A program made the translations under genes and the position numbers. This document shows, piece after piece, positions 28,450 to 38,398 of a stretch of DNA of 64,000 bases. The notes beneath the pieces were generated by a model. It was not told the origin of the DNA. It did not search any database and was given only the letters and a program-made list of their open reading frames with translations. The stretch comes from Sphingobacterium alkalisoli (GTDB lineage Bacteria; Bacteroidota; Bacteroidia; Sphingobacteriales; Sphingobacteriaceae): the NCBI RefSeq assembly GCF_005049105.1, contig NZ_SUKA01000001.1, positions 310,001 through 374,000 of the forward strand, given 5' to 3'. Position 1 is the first letter of the stretch. Every line of letters starts with the position of its first letter.

Positions 28450-28498
28450 AAAAAACGCGTCATCGCGAGGCGGCACGACGTGGCGATCTGCGTTTTTT
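28450..28498. terminator. REP-like repeat copy 2 forming a bidirectional terminator
   Basis: Outer arms AAAAAACGC (28450-28458) and GCGTTTTTT (28490-28498) are perfectly complementary. Inside them lies the same palindromic element as at 16-49, with ATCGC/GCGAT pairing further up the stem. The A-run and T-run on opposite sides make it a plausible terminator in both directions. It lies 40 bases after the propeller gene and 31 before the GH2 gene, splitting the two pectin gene groups. Confidence 0.75.
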
Positions 28499-28529
28499 GT
28501 GATGTACTAAATAAAATAGTTTAAATAGC

Positions 28530-31310
28530 ATGAAGTTAAACTTAAAAATAGTGTTATCTGTATTCTTGTCTGCTTGCATAGGGCTAGATGTCGTTGCGCA
28601 GCAAACCGAAACCCAGTATTTGTCGGGGAAAGGGAAAGATAGTGCGATTTTATGGGATTTTTATGTCACCGAAGGGAGTCAATCCGGCGCGTGGACCAAG
28701 ATACCTGTGCCCTCCAATTGGGAACAGCATGGTTTTGGGAAGTACAACTACGGATTTAATAAGGAAGAAAATAAGGGCAAGGAAGAGGGACTATACAAGC
28801 ATACTTTCAGCTTGGATAAATCGTGGAAGGGTAAAAAAATAAATATCGTGTTCGAGGGATCGATGACCGATACGGAAGTGAAAGTAAACGGGAAGTTGGC
28901 TGGCGAAGTTCATCAAGGCTCTTTTTATGTCTTTAAGTATGATATTTCCGAGTTAGTGAATTATGGAAAATCGAATACATTAGAGGTAAAGGTTTCCAAG
29001 CACTCTGCAAATAAATCGGTAAATGCTGCAGAACGGGAGGCAGATTATTGGATTTTTGGAGGCATTTTTAGACCGGTGTATCTAGAAGCGCTTCCTGTAG
29101 ACCATATTGCGCGGGTATCCGTGGACGCCAAAGCAGATGGTAGCTTTCGTGCCAAGGTAGCAAATAACGGGAGCGCGGATGAAATACGTGTGCAACTCTA
29201 CGATAGTAAAGGCAATACCTTTGGTGCGCCTATTGTCGAGCGTGTGGGAGCCTCCCAAACTTGGCTTAATGCAAATTTCGAGCATCCCGGTTTATGGTCG
29301 GCTGAATTTCCAAACGTATATCGGGCTGAGATTGCACTACTTAAAAAGGGCAAAATCCTTCATCAGATCAACCAAAAGTTTGGGTTTCGTACCGTAGAGG
29401 TTAAAGAACGGGATGGTGTGTACATCAACGGCGTAAAAATAAAGTTTAAAGGGGTAAACCGACACTCCTTTCATCCGGAATCCGGAAGAACAACAAGCAA
29501 AGACCTCAGTATTCACGATGTGAAGCTGATGAAAGAGATGAATATGAATGCCGTTCGTATGGCCCACTATCCGCCAGATAATCATTTTTTGGAAGCCTGT
29601 GATTCTTTAGGTCTTTATGTCATGAACGAATTGGCAGGATGGCACGGACATTATGATACGCAGGTAGGGTCAAAGTTGCTGAAAGAAATGATGGTGGTGT
29701 CTGAGAACAATCCTTCGGTTATTTTTTGGGCGAATGGAAACGAGGGAGGACACAATTCTGAATTAGATGCTATTTTTTTCGAAGAAGATATCCAAAAGCG
29801 TCCGTTGATTTATCCCTGGGCAGTATACGGTGGCTTCGAAACGACCCATTATCGCGAATACAACTATGGTATTGGTACCTATGATCATGGACACAACATC
29901 CTCATGCCTACCGAGTTTCTTCATGGGATGTTTGATGGTGGACATGGCGCCGGTATTGAAGATTATTGGCACGCGATGTGGCAAAATCCGTTGTCGGCAG
30001 GAGGTTTTCTATGGGATTTTCAGGACCAGGGACTGGTTCGTAGGGATAAGCAAGATAGTATAGATACCGATGGCAACCATGGGGCGGATGGCATTGTCGG
30101 ACCGTATTATGAGAAGGAGGGTAGCTTCTTTACCATAAAAGAGGTTTGGAGCCCAATATTCTTCGAAAAAAGAGAGATGACGATGGATTTTAATGGGGCT
30201 TTTAACATCGAAAACAGATATTCGTTTACCAATATGGACCAATGCAGCTTCGCTTACACGCTCAAAAAGCTTGGTCATTATGGCGAACAGAAAGAGCACA
30301 AAACCGGAATCATCGTAGCTCCACATATCAAACCACATGATAAGGGCATCTTGAAGATTGATTTTCCAACCGATTGGTTCGATTACGATGCATTGTACAT
30401 TACCGCCAAAGATGCGCATGGCCTAGAAATTTTTACGTGGAGCTTTCCAATAAGCAGACCAGAAAAGATCGCGGAGCGATTTGCAAAGCAGGATGGTGCT
30501 GCATTGGAAGTCGATGAAACCGCAACGGCCTTCGTGGTAACAGCCAATGGTATTACCTACCAGATCAACCGAACAACCGGACTCTTGGAACAGGTGAAAA
30601 ATAGTAAAGGTATAATTCCATTCTCGAATGGTCCTGTATTACAGGAAGCGGTAAATAATTATGGACAGTTTGCATTAACGAAACGGGGAGATACCGTTGT
30701 AATTGCTTCTGCTTTCGATAAAAAAGAGCATTACAATACGTTGAAATGGGAAATATACCCGTCCGGCCAATTAAAGATGCATGTACAGTATTTTCCAGAA
30801 GCGTACTTCACACGGTTTGTAGGGCTTAATTTTGACTTGCCAGAAGATCAAATAAAGGGCGTGGAATACATGGGTATGGGGCCTTATCGGGTATGGAAGA
30901 ATCGAATGAAAGGGAATCAATTCGGCGTATGGAAAAAGGATTATAACGATGTGGCTACAGGGGAACTGCCGTTTCAGTATCCGGAATTTAAAGGATATCA
31001 TGCGAAGATGTACTGGACAACCTTTTTCACCAAAGAGCAAACATTTAAGGTTTTTACGGATAGGGAAGATGTTTTCTTACGCTTATACACACCGAAGGAA
31101 CAGAAAGACACCGATTGGAAAAATATGGAGCCTACATTCCCGAACGGAGATGTTTCGTTTATGAATGGAATATCCGCTATTGGAACGAAAACCCAAAAGC
31201 CAGAAACGACCGGTCCGATGGGAATGAAGCATGTGTATTATGATTTCGAGAAAGAACCGATTAGGGCGCTACATATGGTGTTGTATTTTGATTTTTCGGT
31301 TCAACAGTAA
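28530..31310 (+). CDS. GH2 beta-galactosidase-like enzyme
   Basis: 926 residues, signal peptide 1-23 (ending VVAQ). GH2 order: sugar-binding jelly roll (about 45-195, with KIPVPSNWEQHGFG and YWIFGGIFRPVYLE), Ig-like domain, and TIM barrel (about 300-580) containing GVNRHSFHPESGR and the acid/base Glu in ANGNEGGHNSE. The nucleophile is probably Glu in LMPTEFLHGMFDGG. Beta-sandwich and small-chain-like domains form the C-terminus. Full length for LacZ-type enzymes. The likely substrate is beta-galactose from rhamnogalacturonan side chains (inference). The next gene starts 1 base after its stop. Confidence 0.88.
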   Translation: MKLNLKIVLSVFLSACIGLDVVAQQTETQYLSGKGKDSAILWDFYVTEGSQSGAWTKIPVPSNWEQHGFGKYNYGFNKEENKGKEEGLYKHTFSLDKSWKGKKINIVFEGSMTDTEVKVNGKLAGEVHQGSFYVFKYDISELVNYGKSNTLEVKVSKHSANKSVNAAEREADYWIFGGIFRPVYLEALPVDHIARVSVDAKADGSFRAKVANNGSADEIRVQLYDSKGNTFGAPIVERVGASQTWLNANFEHPGLWSAEFPNVYRAEIALLKKGKILHQINQKFGFRTVEVKERDGVYINGVKIKFKGVNRHSFHPESGRTTSKDLSIHDVKLMKEMNMNAVRMAHYPPDNHFLEACDSLGLYVMNELAGWHGHYDTQVGSKLLKEMMVVSENNPSVIFWANGNEGGHNSELDAIFFEEDIQKRPLIYPWAVYGGFETTHYREYNYGIGTYDHGHNILMPTEFLHGMFDGGHGAGIEDYWHAMWQNPLSAGGFLWDFQDQGLVRRDKQDSIDTDGNHGADGIVGPYYEKEGSFFTIKEVWSPIFFEKREMTMDFNGAFNIENRYSFTNMDQCSFAYTLKKLGHYGEQKEHKTGIIVAPHIKPHDKGILKIDFPTDWFDYDALYITAKDAHGLEIFTWSFPISRPEKIAERFAKQDGAALEVDETATAFVVTANGITYQINRTTGLLEQVKNSKGIIPFSNGPVLQEAVNNYGQFALTKRGDTVVIASAFDKKEHYNTLKWEIYPSGQLKMHVQYFPEAYFTRFVGLNFDLPEDQIKGVEYMGMGPYRVWKNRMKGNQFGVWKKDYNDVATGELPFQYPEFKGYHAKMYWTTFFTKEQTFKVFTDREDVFLRLYTPKEQKDTDWKNMEPTFPNGDVSFMNGISAIGTKTQKPETTGPMGMKHVYYDFEKEPIRALHMVLYFDFSVQQ

Positions 31311-31311
31311 A

Positions 31312-34053
31312 ATGAAAGGTATGGTAAAGACAATAGGTTTGATTTTACTATTGAGTTTGAGCTCTTTCGCTTTTGCACAAACAAGAGTGGTGGCACTGCG
31401 ATGTGAATTGCTGCATAATCCCATCGGAATCGATGTGGCACAGCCCCGACTTAGTTGGAAGATCGATACGAAGGTGAGAAATACAGTACAGCTTGCTTAC
31501 CATATCTTGGTGGCATCGTCCAAGGATAAACTTGCGCAGGATATAGGTGACCTATGGGACTCGGACAAGGTTCCGTCTGCGAATTCTATTCAGGCGATCT
31601 ATGCGGGAAAACCGTTGAAGTCTAGAAATGAATGCTTCTGGAAGGTTAAGGTATACACGAATAAAGGAGAATCGGAATGGTCAGACGTTGCAGGATGGAC
31701 CATGGGTCTCTTGTCATACAAAGATTGGACAGGTCGTTGGATCGGGTTTGACCAATATTTTCCAACAGATAATCAGGTTGAGGGACGTCTTTCGGCACGT
31801 TATTTTAGGAAAGAGCTTGCTTTAACAAAAAGGGTGAAAAAGGCCACAGCTTACGTGATGGGGCTAGGTCTATACGAATTGTATATAGATGGTGAAAAGA
31901 TCGGTGATCAAGTATTGGCACCCTCTCCGACGGATTATACACAGAATGTGAAGTATAATGTATTTGATGTAACCGACGTCGTTAAGCAGGGTAAGCACGC
32001 TTTAGGGGTTATACTTGGAAATGGACGCTTTTATGCCATGCGTCAGGCCAAACCGTATAAAGTAAAAACCTTTGGGTTTCCTAAAATGCAGCTGCAACTT
32101 ATGATTACCTATGAAGATGGTACATCCGAAACTATTAAAACAGATGATAGCTGGAAGGGAACGGCAAATGGACCTATTCTGGCAAATAACGAATACGACG
32201 GTGAGGACTATGATGCGCGAAAAGAATTCCACGGATGGGCTGATGTTGGATTCGACGATAGTGCATGGCTGCAGGCGGAATATGTGCAGGAGCCAGGTGG
32301 TACGTTTGAAGCCCAGTTGAACGGGCAGATGAAAGTGATGCAAGATATTTTACCAGTAAATATTGCTAAGAAGGGAAACGGACGTTATATTCTCGATTTC
32401 GGACAGAATTTTTCAGGCTGGGTAAAAATGAAGGTGAAAGGTCGTAGCGGTCAGAAAATCACCCTTCGTTTTGCGGAATCGCTCGATGAGAATGGAGAAC
32501 TTTTTGTAACCAACCTACGCGATGCGAAGGCGACGGATACGTATATTCTTCGTGGGGAAGGAGTTGAAGAATGGGAGCCCCGCTTTACCTATCATGGATT
32601 TCGCTATGTTGAAGTCAGTGATTACACAGGGGAGGCAGCTAAGGATAATTTTATAGGACGGTTTGTATACGACGATTTGGAAACAGTGGGTACGTTCGAA
32701 AGCTCCAATACACTGCTTAATCAGATCTATAAAAATGCATGGTGGGGTATTGCTTCTAATTACAAAGGGATGCCGGTCGACTGCCCGCAACGAAATGAAC
32801 GTCAACCTTGGTTGGGCGACCGTCCTATTAGCGCTTACGGAGAAAATTTCCTGTTTGACAATGCCAACTTTTATATCAAATGGTTGGAAGATATCCGCTT
32901 AGCACAAAAAGCCGATGGCGCTATCCCTGACGTGGCTCCGGCATTTTGGCGGTATTATAGTGACAATATCAGTTGGCCTGGCACGTATTTGTTTATCGCA
33001 GATATGCTTTACCAGCAAACGGGGGATATCAGAATCTTGGACCAGCATTACCCCGCCATGAAGAAATGGATGCACTATATGCAGGCGAGGTACATGAATG
33101 AGGCTGGAATCATTACCAAAGACAGCTATGGTGACTGGTGCTTCCCTCCTGCAACTATAGAAGAAGGGCGAGGCGTTATTGCCGATAAGAAATACCCCAG
33201 TGCATTGATCTCGACAGCGTATTATTATCACCTTCTAACGATGATGTCACGTTTTAGCGTGTTGACTGGCAATAACCAAGATCGTGCTCATTTTGATGAT
33301 GCAGCATTGAAAATGAAAAAATCGTTTAACGCAACATTCTATCATCAAGAAGAATTTTATGGTAATAACACATTAACGGACAACCTGCTTGCGTACTATT
33401 TTGGATTGGTACAGCCTGAGAGTCGAGCCGACCTGGCCCAACGGATAGTAACTATCATCGAAAAGGAAAACAACGGTCACTTAAGTACAGGCGTTATCGG
33501 AACGCAATGGTTAATGCGTTCGTTGACAAATATGGGACGTGCAGATCTTGCTTATAAATTGGCAACCAAGACGACCTATCCCTCCTGGGGATATATGGTT
33601 GAAAACGGGGCGACGACAATCTGGGAGCTGTGGAATGGAAATACCGCACATCCTAAAATGAATTCGCAAAACCATGTAATGATGCTGGGCGATTTATTGG
33701 TATGGTACTTCGAACACCTTGCTGGCATCAAGTCTGCAGACAACGCTTTTCAAACCATTGTGATGAAACCAGAATTGGTTGGAGACTTGACATTTGTGAA
33801 CGCGTCGTACGAAAGTGTGAGGGGGTTAATTAAATCCCATTGGATCAAATCAACATCAAGCTTTGAATGGAAGGTTTGTATTCCTCCGAATGCAAAAGCG
33901 ATATTACATATACCCGCGAAAGATCTGCCATCTATTAGGGAAGGTGGTCAGACGATTCAGGGCAATAGCACATTCAACGTTTTGGGATCTGAGAACGGGA
34001 GCTTCGCAGTAGAAATCGGATCAGGTAGCTATGAATTTAAAACTAAATTGTAA
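31312..34053 (+). CDS. GH78 alpha-L-rhamnosidase
   Basis: 913 residues from ATG at 31312, which sits just after the GH2 stop and gives a clean signal peptide (VKTIGLILLLSLSSFAFAQ). A longer frame opening at 31231 overlaps GH2 and puts 27 extra residues ahead of it, so it was rejected. Domains: Ig-like N-terminus with RLSWKIDTKVRN, a jelly roll, the (alpha/alpha)6 barrel with VDCPQRNERQPWLGDRP (general acid Asp region) and NGATTIWELWNGN (catalytic Glu), then a C-terminal sandwich. It removes terminal alpha-L-rhamnose. A second paralogue lies at 44837. Confidence 0.92.
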   Translation: MKGMVKTIGLILLLSLSSFAFAQTRVVALRCELLHNPIGIDVAQPRLSWKIDTKVRNTVQLAYHILVASSKDKLAQDIGDLWDSDKVPSANSIQAIYAGKPLKSRNECFWKVKVYTNKGESEWSDVAGWTMGLLSYKDWTGRWIGFDQYFPTDNQVEGRLSARYFRKELALTKRVKKATAYVMGLGLYELYIDGEKIGDQVLAPSPTDYTQNVKYNVFDVTDVVKQGKHALGVILGNGRFYAMRQAKPYKVKTFGFPKMQLQLMITYEDGTSETIKTDDSWKGTANGPILANNEYDGEDYDARKEFHGWADVGFDDSAWLQAEYVQEPGGTFEAQLNGQMKVMQDILPVNIAKKGNGRYILDFGQNFSGWVKMKVKGRSGQKITLRFAESLDENGELFVTNLRDAKATDTYILRGEGVEEWEPRFTYHGFRYVEVSDYTGEAAKDNFIGRFVYDDLETVGTFESSNTLLNQIYKNAWWGIASNYKGMPVDCPQRNERQPWLGDRPISAYGENFLFDNANFYIKWLEDIRLAQKADGAIPDVAPAFWRYYSDNISWPGTYLFIADMLYQQTGDIRILDQHYPAMKKWMHYMQARYMNEAGIITKDSYGDWCFPPATIEEGRGVIADKKYPSALISTAYYYHLLTMMSRFSVLTGNNQDRAHFDDAALKMKKSFNATFYHQEEFYGNNTLTDNLLAYYFGLVQPESRADLAQRIVTIIEKENNGHLSTGVIGTQWLMRSLTNMGRADLAYKLATKTTYPSWGYMVENGATTIWELWNGNTAHPKMNSQNHVMMLGDLLVWYFEHLAGIKSADNAFQTIVMKPELVGDLTFVNASYESVRGLIKSHWIKSTSSFEWKVCIPPNAKAILHIPAKDLPSIREGGQTIQGNSTFNVLGSENGSFAVEIGSGSYEFKTKL

Positions 34054-34112
34054 TCATTATGAAAGGTGAGGGATTAATAAAGGCTGGTAACAGGAATAAA
34101 AAACACAAAGGA

Positions 34113-35258
34113 ATGAGAAATAAAGTGATAGCAGCAATAGTTTTTTGCTTAGGACTGTCGGTGTCGTTTGCGCAGGAAAACGCACTATACAAATGGAGAA
34201 AAGGGATCGTGAAAGACGAATTTGTTTATGATGCTGCACCTTTTCCATCCTGTCATTCGGCGACAATGGCCGAAACGCCACAGGGCTTGGTCTATGCTTT
34301 TTTTGGGGGTACACATGAGCGTAACCCGGATGTGGAGATCTATGTTTGTCGTTATGAAAACGAAAAGTGGACGGCACCGCAATCTGCTGCCGATGGCGTG
34401 CAACAGGATGGCTCCCGCTTACCGACATGGAATCCTGTACTGTACCAGATTCCTGATGGAGAATTGTTGCTTTTTTATAAAGTCGGACCGAAACCTTCCG
34501 AATGGTGGGGTATGCTCAAGCGATCAAAAGATGCTGGTAAAACCTGGTCGGACGCCGAAAAATTGCCGGATGGATTTCTAGGGCCTATTAAAAATAAACC
34601 TGTTTTGCTAAGTAATGGCAATCTGATCAGCCCGACCAGTACGGAAGGGAATGGTTGGAACATTCATTTCGAAATCAGTGCTGACTTTGGTAAAAATTGG
34701 CGCAAAGTAGGACCGCTGGACCGAGGTGTAGATGATGTAAATGCCATCCAACCGAGTGTTTTGGATCATGGGAATGGAAAATTACAGATTTTGGCAAGGA
34801 CACGTAATTGGGCGATTGTAGAATCTTGGTCAAATGACAATGGGGAAACGTGGACTCCATTACAGAAGACAAGCTTGCCCAACAATAATTCAGGTACGGA
34901 TGCGGTAACGATGAAAAATGGTACGCACGTACTGGTTTATAACCATGTGCTGCCTCCACCGGAGAGTCCGAAAGGAGCAAGGACACCCTTGAATGTTTCA
35001 ATCTCCAAAGATGGTAAAAACTGGAACGCCGCATTGATCCTGGAAGACTCCCCTATTAGCCAGTACTCGTATCCAGCGGTTATACAGACAAAAGATGGCC
35101 TCCTGCACTTTGCATATACCTGGAGACGTGAGAAAATGAAACATGTGGTGGTAGATCCAACTAAATTGAAATTGAGAAAAATTAAGAATGGCATATGGCC
35201 AAAGGTAAAGGGGTACGAAACACCCACAATGGAAACATATAAAGCGGAAGAAGAATAG
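34113..35258 (+). CDS. Exported BNR-repeat six-bladed propeller, predicted neuraminidase-like
   Basis: From ATG at 34113 (MRNKVIAAIVFCLGLSVSFAQ, preceded by AAAGGA) it encodes 381 residues with a signal peptide. ATG at 34059 would add 18 polar residues in front and seems less likely. Four Asp-boxes are visible: SKDAGKTWSD, SADFGKNWRK, SNDNGETWTP and SKDGKNWNA. It belongs to the COG4692-like sialidase-fold group, whose members in plant-glycan loci are not established sialidases. No typical sialidase Arg triad could be assigned with confidence. It sits between a rhamnosidase and the acid-sugar genes, so it is probably a debranching glycosidase or lyase (inference). Confidence 0.7.
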   Translation: MRNKVIAAIVFCLGLSVSFAQENALYKWRKGIVKDEFVYDAAPFPSCHSATMAETPQGLVYAFFGGTHERNPDVEIYVCRYENEKWTAPQSAADGVQQDGSRLPTWNPVLYQIPDGELLLFYKVGPKPSEWWGMLKRSKDAGKTWSDAEKLPDGFLGPIKNKPVLLSNGNLISPTSTEGNGWNIHFEISADFGKNWRKVGPLDRGVDDVNAIQPSVLDHGNGKLQILARTRNWAIVESWSNDNGETWTPLQKTSLPNNNSGTDAVTMKNGTHVLVYNHVLPPPESPKGARTPLNVSISKDGKNWNAALILEDSPISQYSYPAVIQTKDGLLHFAYTWRREKMKHVVVDPTKLKLRKIKNGIWPKVKGYETPTMETYKAEEE

Positions 35259-35281
35259 AAGCAAAAGACCATATAAAACAT

Positions 35282-36433
35282 ATGTCAACGAATAACGTAT
35301 TAACAGTTAACTTCCCCGGTAAACTTATTTTTGGAAATGGGGTGTTGCAGCAATTAGCGGATGATATCATCCAGCTGAATTGTAAGGAAATCGTGCTGAT
35401 GACGATCAAGCCGCTGCAACAGCAGTTGACTCATTTTATCGAACAACTGGAACAGCATAATATTAAGATACTGATCGACACAAGTATCGAGCAAGAGCCT
35501 TCCTTTTCTGATTTTCAGCGGATCCTAAATCAGGTTAAAGATAGTGCTGCTGATACGGTGATTGGTATTGGCGGTGGTAGCGTGTTGGATGTCGCGAAGC
35601 TAATTGCAGCATTACTAGACAGCCCACAATCCTTAGTGGATGTTGTAGGTAATGGGTTGTTGAAAGGCAGAAATAAACGGCTAATATGTGTGCCGGCTAC
35701 ATCAGGAACAGGGAGTGAGGTTTCTCCAAACGCGATTTTGGTGGATGATGCGCATCAGAAAAAAGGCATCATAAGCCCGTTTTTAGTTCCCGATATGGTA
35801 TACGCAGATCCATTATTGACGTTAAGCCTGCCTGCTGCTATTACTGCGGCAACGGGATTAGATGCATTGACTCACTGTTTGGAGGCATTTACAAATAGGT
35901 TTTCCCAGCCATTTATCGATATGTATGCGTTTGAAGGCATGCGATTAATTGCTGGAAACCTTGAAGAAGCGGTAAAAAATGGGCAGAACCAGGAGGCGAG
36001 GAGTGCAGTTGCATTAGGGAGTATTTTAGGCGGGTTTTGTTTAGGTCCAGTAAATACAGCTGGAGTGCATGCGCTGTCGTATCCGTTGGGGAGTTTATTT
36101 AATCTGCCACACGGATTATCAAACGCCTTATTGTTGCCTTACGTAATGGAATTTAATTATGTCTCAAATCCTAAAAAATATGCAGAAGTAGCCGTTGCCT
36201 TGGGCTGCAACCGAGAAGGTACCGACGAACAAACCGCGCAGGCAGGAATTACTAAAATAAAAGAACTTATAGAAGCATGTGGCATACCCGCACGGTTGAG
36301 TGCGCTGGACATACCGAGGGAAGCGATTCCGCAAATGGCAGCTGATGCCATGAAAATTACGAGATTATTGGTGAATAATCCGCGAGAAATAAAATTGTCT
36401 GACGCAATATCAATTTTTAACGCAGCCTACTAA
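35282..36433 (+). CDS. Iron-containing (type III) alcohol dehydrogenase
   Basis: 383-residue cytoplasmic NAD(P)-dependent enzyme. The nucleotide-binding motif is VIGIGGGSVLDVAKL (about residues 94-108). Metal-site segments are present: DALTHCLEAF, HALSYPLGSLFNLPHGLSNA and the preceding Asp in MVYADPLLTLSLP. The family interconverts aldehydes and alcohols (lactaldehyde, glycolaldehyde, hydroxybutyrate). It is the first of four packed metabolic genes (3-base gap to the aldolase), suggesting it reduces an aldehyde made by that aldolase. Substrate not determined. Confidence 0.88.
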   Translation: MSTNNVLTVNFPGKLIFGNGVLQQLADDIIQLNCKEIVLMTIKPLQQQLTHFIEQLEQHNIKILIDTSIEQEPSFSDFQRILNQVKDSAADTVIGIGGGSVLDVAKLIAALLDSPQSLVDVVGNGLLKGRNKRLICVPATSGTGSEVSPNAILVDDAHQKKGIISPFLVPDMVYADPLLTLSLPAAITAATGLDALTHCLEAFTNRFSQPFIDMYAFEGMRLIAGNLEEAVKNGQNQEARSAVALGSILGGFCLGPVNTAGVHALSYPLGSLFNLPHGLSNALLLPYVMEFNYVSNPKKYAEVAVALGCNREGTDEQTAQAGITKIKELIEACGIPARLSALDIPREAIPQMAADAMKITRLLVNNPREIKLSDAISIFNAAY

Positions 36434-36436
36434 AAA

Positions 36437-37375
36437 ATGAAAGATATTAAACAACTAAAAGAAACCATTGTTCCTGTGGTTGCTCCCTTAAATAAAGATC
36501 TGAGCTTAGATCGTGATGCCGTAGGAAGGGTTTTTTCCTATTTATATGCTAATAATGCTATTCCCTTTATCTTAGGAACAACGGGGGAATCTGCATCGCT
36601 CTCCGCCAGTTTTAAAGAGGAATATCTGCGGACGGCTGTTGATCACAAATTGGAAAGTCAGAAGCTGTATGTCGGGATTTCTTCTAATATCGTAACCGAT
36701 TCCATCGAGTTTGCGCACTTGGCTCATAACTTAGGAATCGAAGCTGTGGCAACGACACTGCCTACGTATTATAAGTTGTCCGAAGCGCAGATGGAGAAGT
36801 ACTTTTTGCAATTGGCGGAAGAGATTCCGACGGATTTGATTATTTACAACATCCCAGCAACGACACATATGTCTATTCCTTTGGATCTGTTGGATCGCCT
36901 GAGTTATCATCCTAAAATTGTTGCTGTAAAGGATTCGGAAAGAAGTATAGAACGATTGGATAATGCATTGGCCTTGTGGCGTGATCGGCCTGACTTCAAG
37001 CATTATATGGGATGGGCAGGCCAATCCGCATACGCATTAATCAATGGCAGTGATGGTATTATACCGAGTTCAGGTAATTTTGCTCCGGGGATATACCATC
37101 AAATGTGCATAGCGGTACAAGAAGGCGATTTTGACCGGGCTTATTCCTTGCAAAAGCAGTCGGATAATTTAGGGGAACTTTATCAGGCAAACAAATCGTT
37201 GGGCGAATCGCTATGGGCGCTGAAAGTACTGATGAGAGAATTGTCATTATGCGACCCTTTTATGATGCCTCCTCTCTATGAATTGAGTAAGGGTGAAGAA
37301 AATAAATTGATTGGAGCTTTTCAAGCATTAATTAATCAAGAAAATATAAAGCTGAATATAACAAATCATGCATAG
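36437..37375 (+). CDS. DapA/dihydrodipicolinate synthase family lyase
   Basis: 312-residue TIM-barrel class I aldolase or dehydratase. Family signatures: FILGTTGESASLS (about 37-49), the active-site Tyr in LIIYNIPATTH, and the Schiff-base Lys in IVAVKDSERS. Biosynthetic DapA is unlikely, given its place among acid-sugar catabolism genes. Candidates are 2-keto-3-deoxy-sugar-acid aldolase or a related retro-aldolase giving pyruvate and an aldehyde. Its last 8 bases overlap the next gene, consistent with translational coupling. Confidence 0.85.
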   Translation: MKDIKQLKETIVPVVAPLNKDLSLDRDAVGRVFSYLYANNAIPFILGTTGESASLSASFKEEYLRTAVDHKLESQKLYVGISSNIVTDSIEFAHLAHNLGIEAVATTLPTYYKLSEAQMEKYFLQLAEEIPTDLIIYNIPATTHMSIPLDLLDRLSYHPKIVAVKDSERSIERLDNALALWRDRPDFKHYMGWAGQSAYALINGSDGIIPSSGNFAPGIYHQMCIAVQEGDFDRAYSLQKQSDNLGELYQANKSLGESLWALKVLMRELSLCDPFMMPPLYELSKGEENKLIGAFQALINQENIKLNITNHA

Positions 37376-38393
37376 ACCTATTATTGGAATAACAATGGGG
37401 GATCCAGCAAGTATTGGCCCCGAAATCGCTTTAAAAGCAGCTTTAAATCCTCATATTCATGAAATATGTAGGCCATTGCTCGTAGGAGATGGTGCCGTTT
37501 TCAAGCATATTGCAACAGTATTGGGCATGGAGCTGACCATCCATCCTATTCAGCAGGTATCGGAAGCCAAATTTGAACTGGGAACAGTGGATGTTTTTGA
37601 TCTAAAAAATACAGATATGGCGAAGATCTCTTTTGGTGAGATTTCGGCTGAAGCGGGGAATGCCTCTTTTGAATCCGTAACAAAGGTGATCGATCTGGCC
37701 TTAAAGGGTGAGGTTGAAGCGACGGTAACGGGACCGATTAATAAGAAATCCATTAATGAAGCCGGACACTATTTTGCTGGGCATACAGAAATTTATGCAC
37801 ATTATACCGGAACGAAGAAATATGCGATGCTCCTCGTAGAAGATAATTTGAAAGTTATCCACGTTTCTACACACGTATCGCTGCGTCAGGCCTGCGATCT
37901 GGTAAAACGGGAACGGATTGTAGAGGTAGTGGATCTCCTTCACCATGGATTGATCAGCTTGGGCGAAAAGAATTTAAAAATAGGCATTGCCGGATTGAAT
38001 CCCCACGCGGGAGACTCCGGATTATTTGGAACGGAAGATGATGAGGAGATTCTTCCGGCAGTGGTCGAGGCAAAGTCCAAAGGTTATGATGTGGAAGGGC
38101 CAATCCCTGCTGATACGTTGTTTTCAAAAGCTGCTACAGGATATTATGGTGGTATCGTTGCGATGTACCACGACCAAGGGCATATCCCTTTTAAGTTGAC
38201 CGGATTCAAATGGAATGCAGAAAAAAAGCAAATGGACAGTGTGAAAGGCGTGAATATTACGATGGGCTTGCCTATCATCCGTACATCGGTAGATCATGGG
38301 ACGGCTTTCGAAATTGCGGGTAAAGGTGTTGCAAGTCCGGATGCGATGATTTTGGCGATTGAATCAGCTGTTCAATTAACACAAAATAGATAA
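37368..38393 (+). CDS. PdxA2-like 4-phospho-threonate/erythronate dehydrogenase
   Basis: 341 residues, PdxA family. Visible: GITMGDPASIGPEI at the N-terminus, the metal-binding His in FAGHTEIYA, HVSLRQACDLV, NPHAGDSGLFGTED, and MYHDQGHIPFKLTGF with the C-terminal NITMGLPIIRTSVDHGTAFE. The adjacent DUF1537 kinase indicates the PdxA2 subgroup. Those enzymes oxidise and decarboxylate 4-phospho-D-threonate or -erythronate to DHAP rather than make pyridoxal phosphate. That pairing is established for DUF1537-PdxA2 operons; the exact stereoisomer here is open. Overlaps the aldolase gene by 8 bases. Confidence 0.85.
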   Translation: MHRPIIGITMGDPASIGPEIALKAALNPHIHEICRPLLVGDGAVFKHIATVLGMELTIHPIQQVSEAKFELGTVDVFDLKNTDMAKISFGEISAEAGNASFESVTKVIDLALKGEVEATVTGPINKKSINEAGHYFAGHTEIYAHYTGTKKYAMLLVEDNLKVIHVSTHVSLRQACDLVKRERIVEVVDLLHHGLISLGEKNLKIGIAGLNPHAGDSGLFGTEDDEEILPAVVEAKSKGYDVEGPIPADTLFSKAATGYYGGIVAMYHDQGHIPFKLTGFKWNAEKKQMDSVKGVNITMGLPIIRTSVDHGTAFEIAGKGVASPDAMILAIESAVQLTQNR

Positions 38394-38398
38394 TAACG

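Noticed and set aside
31231..31311. Longer N-terminus for the first GH78, starting inside the GH2 gene
   Set aside because: ATG at 31312 gives an ideal signal peptide and sits 1 base after the GH2 stop; the extra 27 residues are GH2 sequence in another frame.
36437..38393. Biosynthetic roles (DapA for lysine, PdxA for vitamin B6)
   Set aside because: The DUF1537 kinase, symporter and glycosidase neighbours point to catabolic subfamilies.
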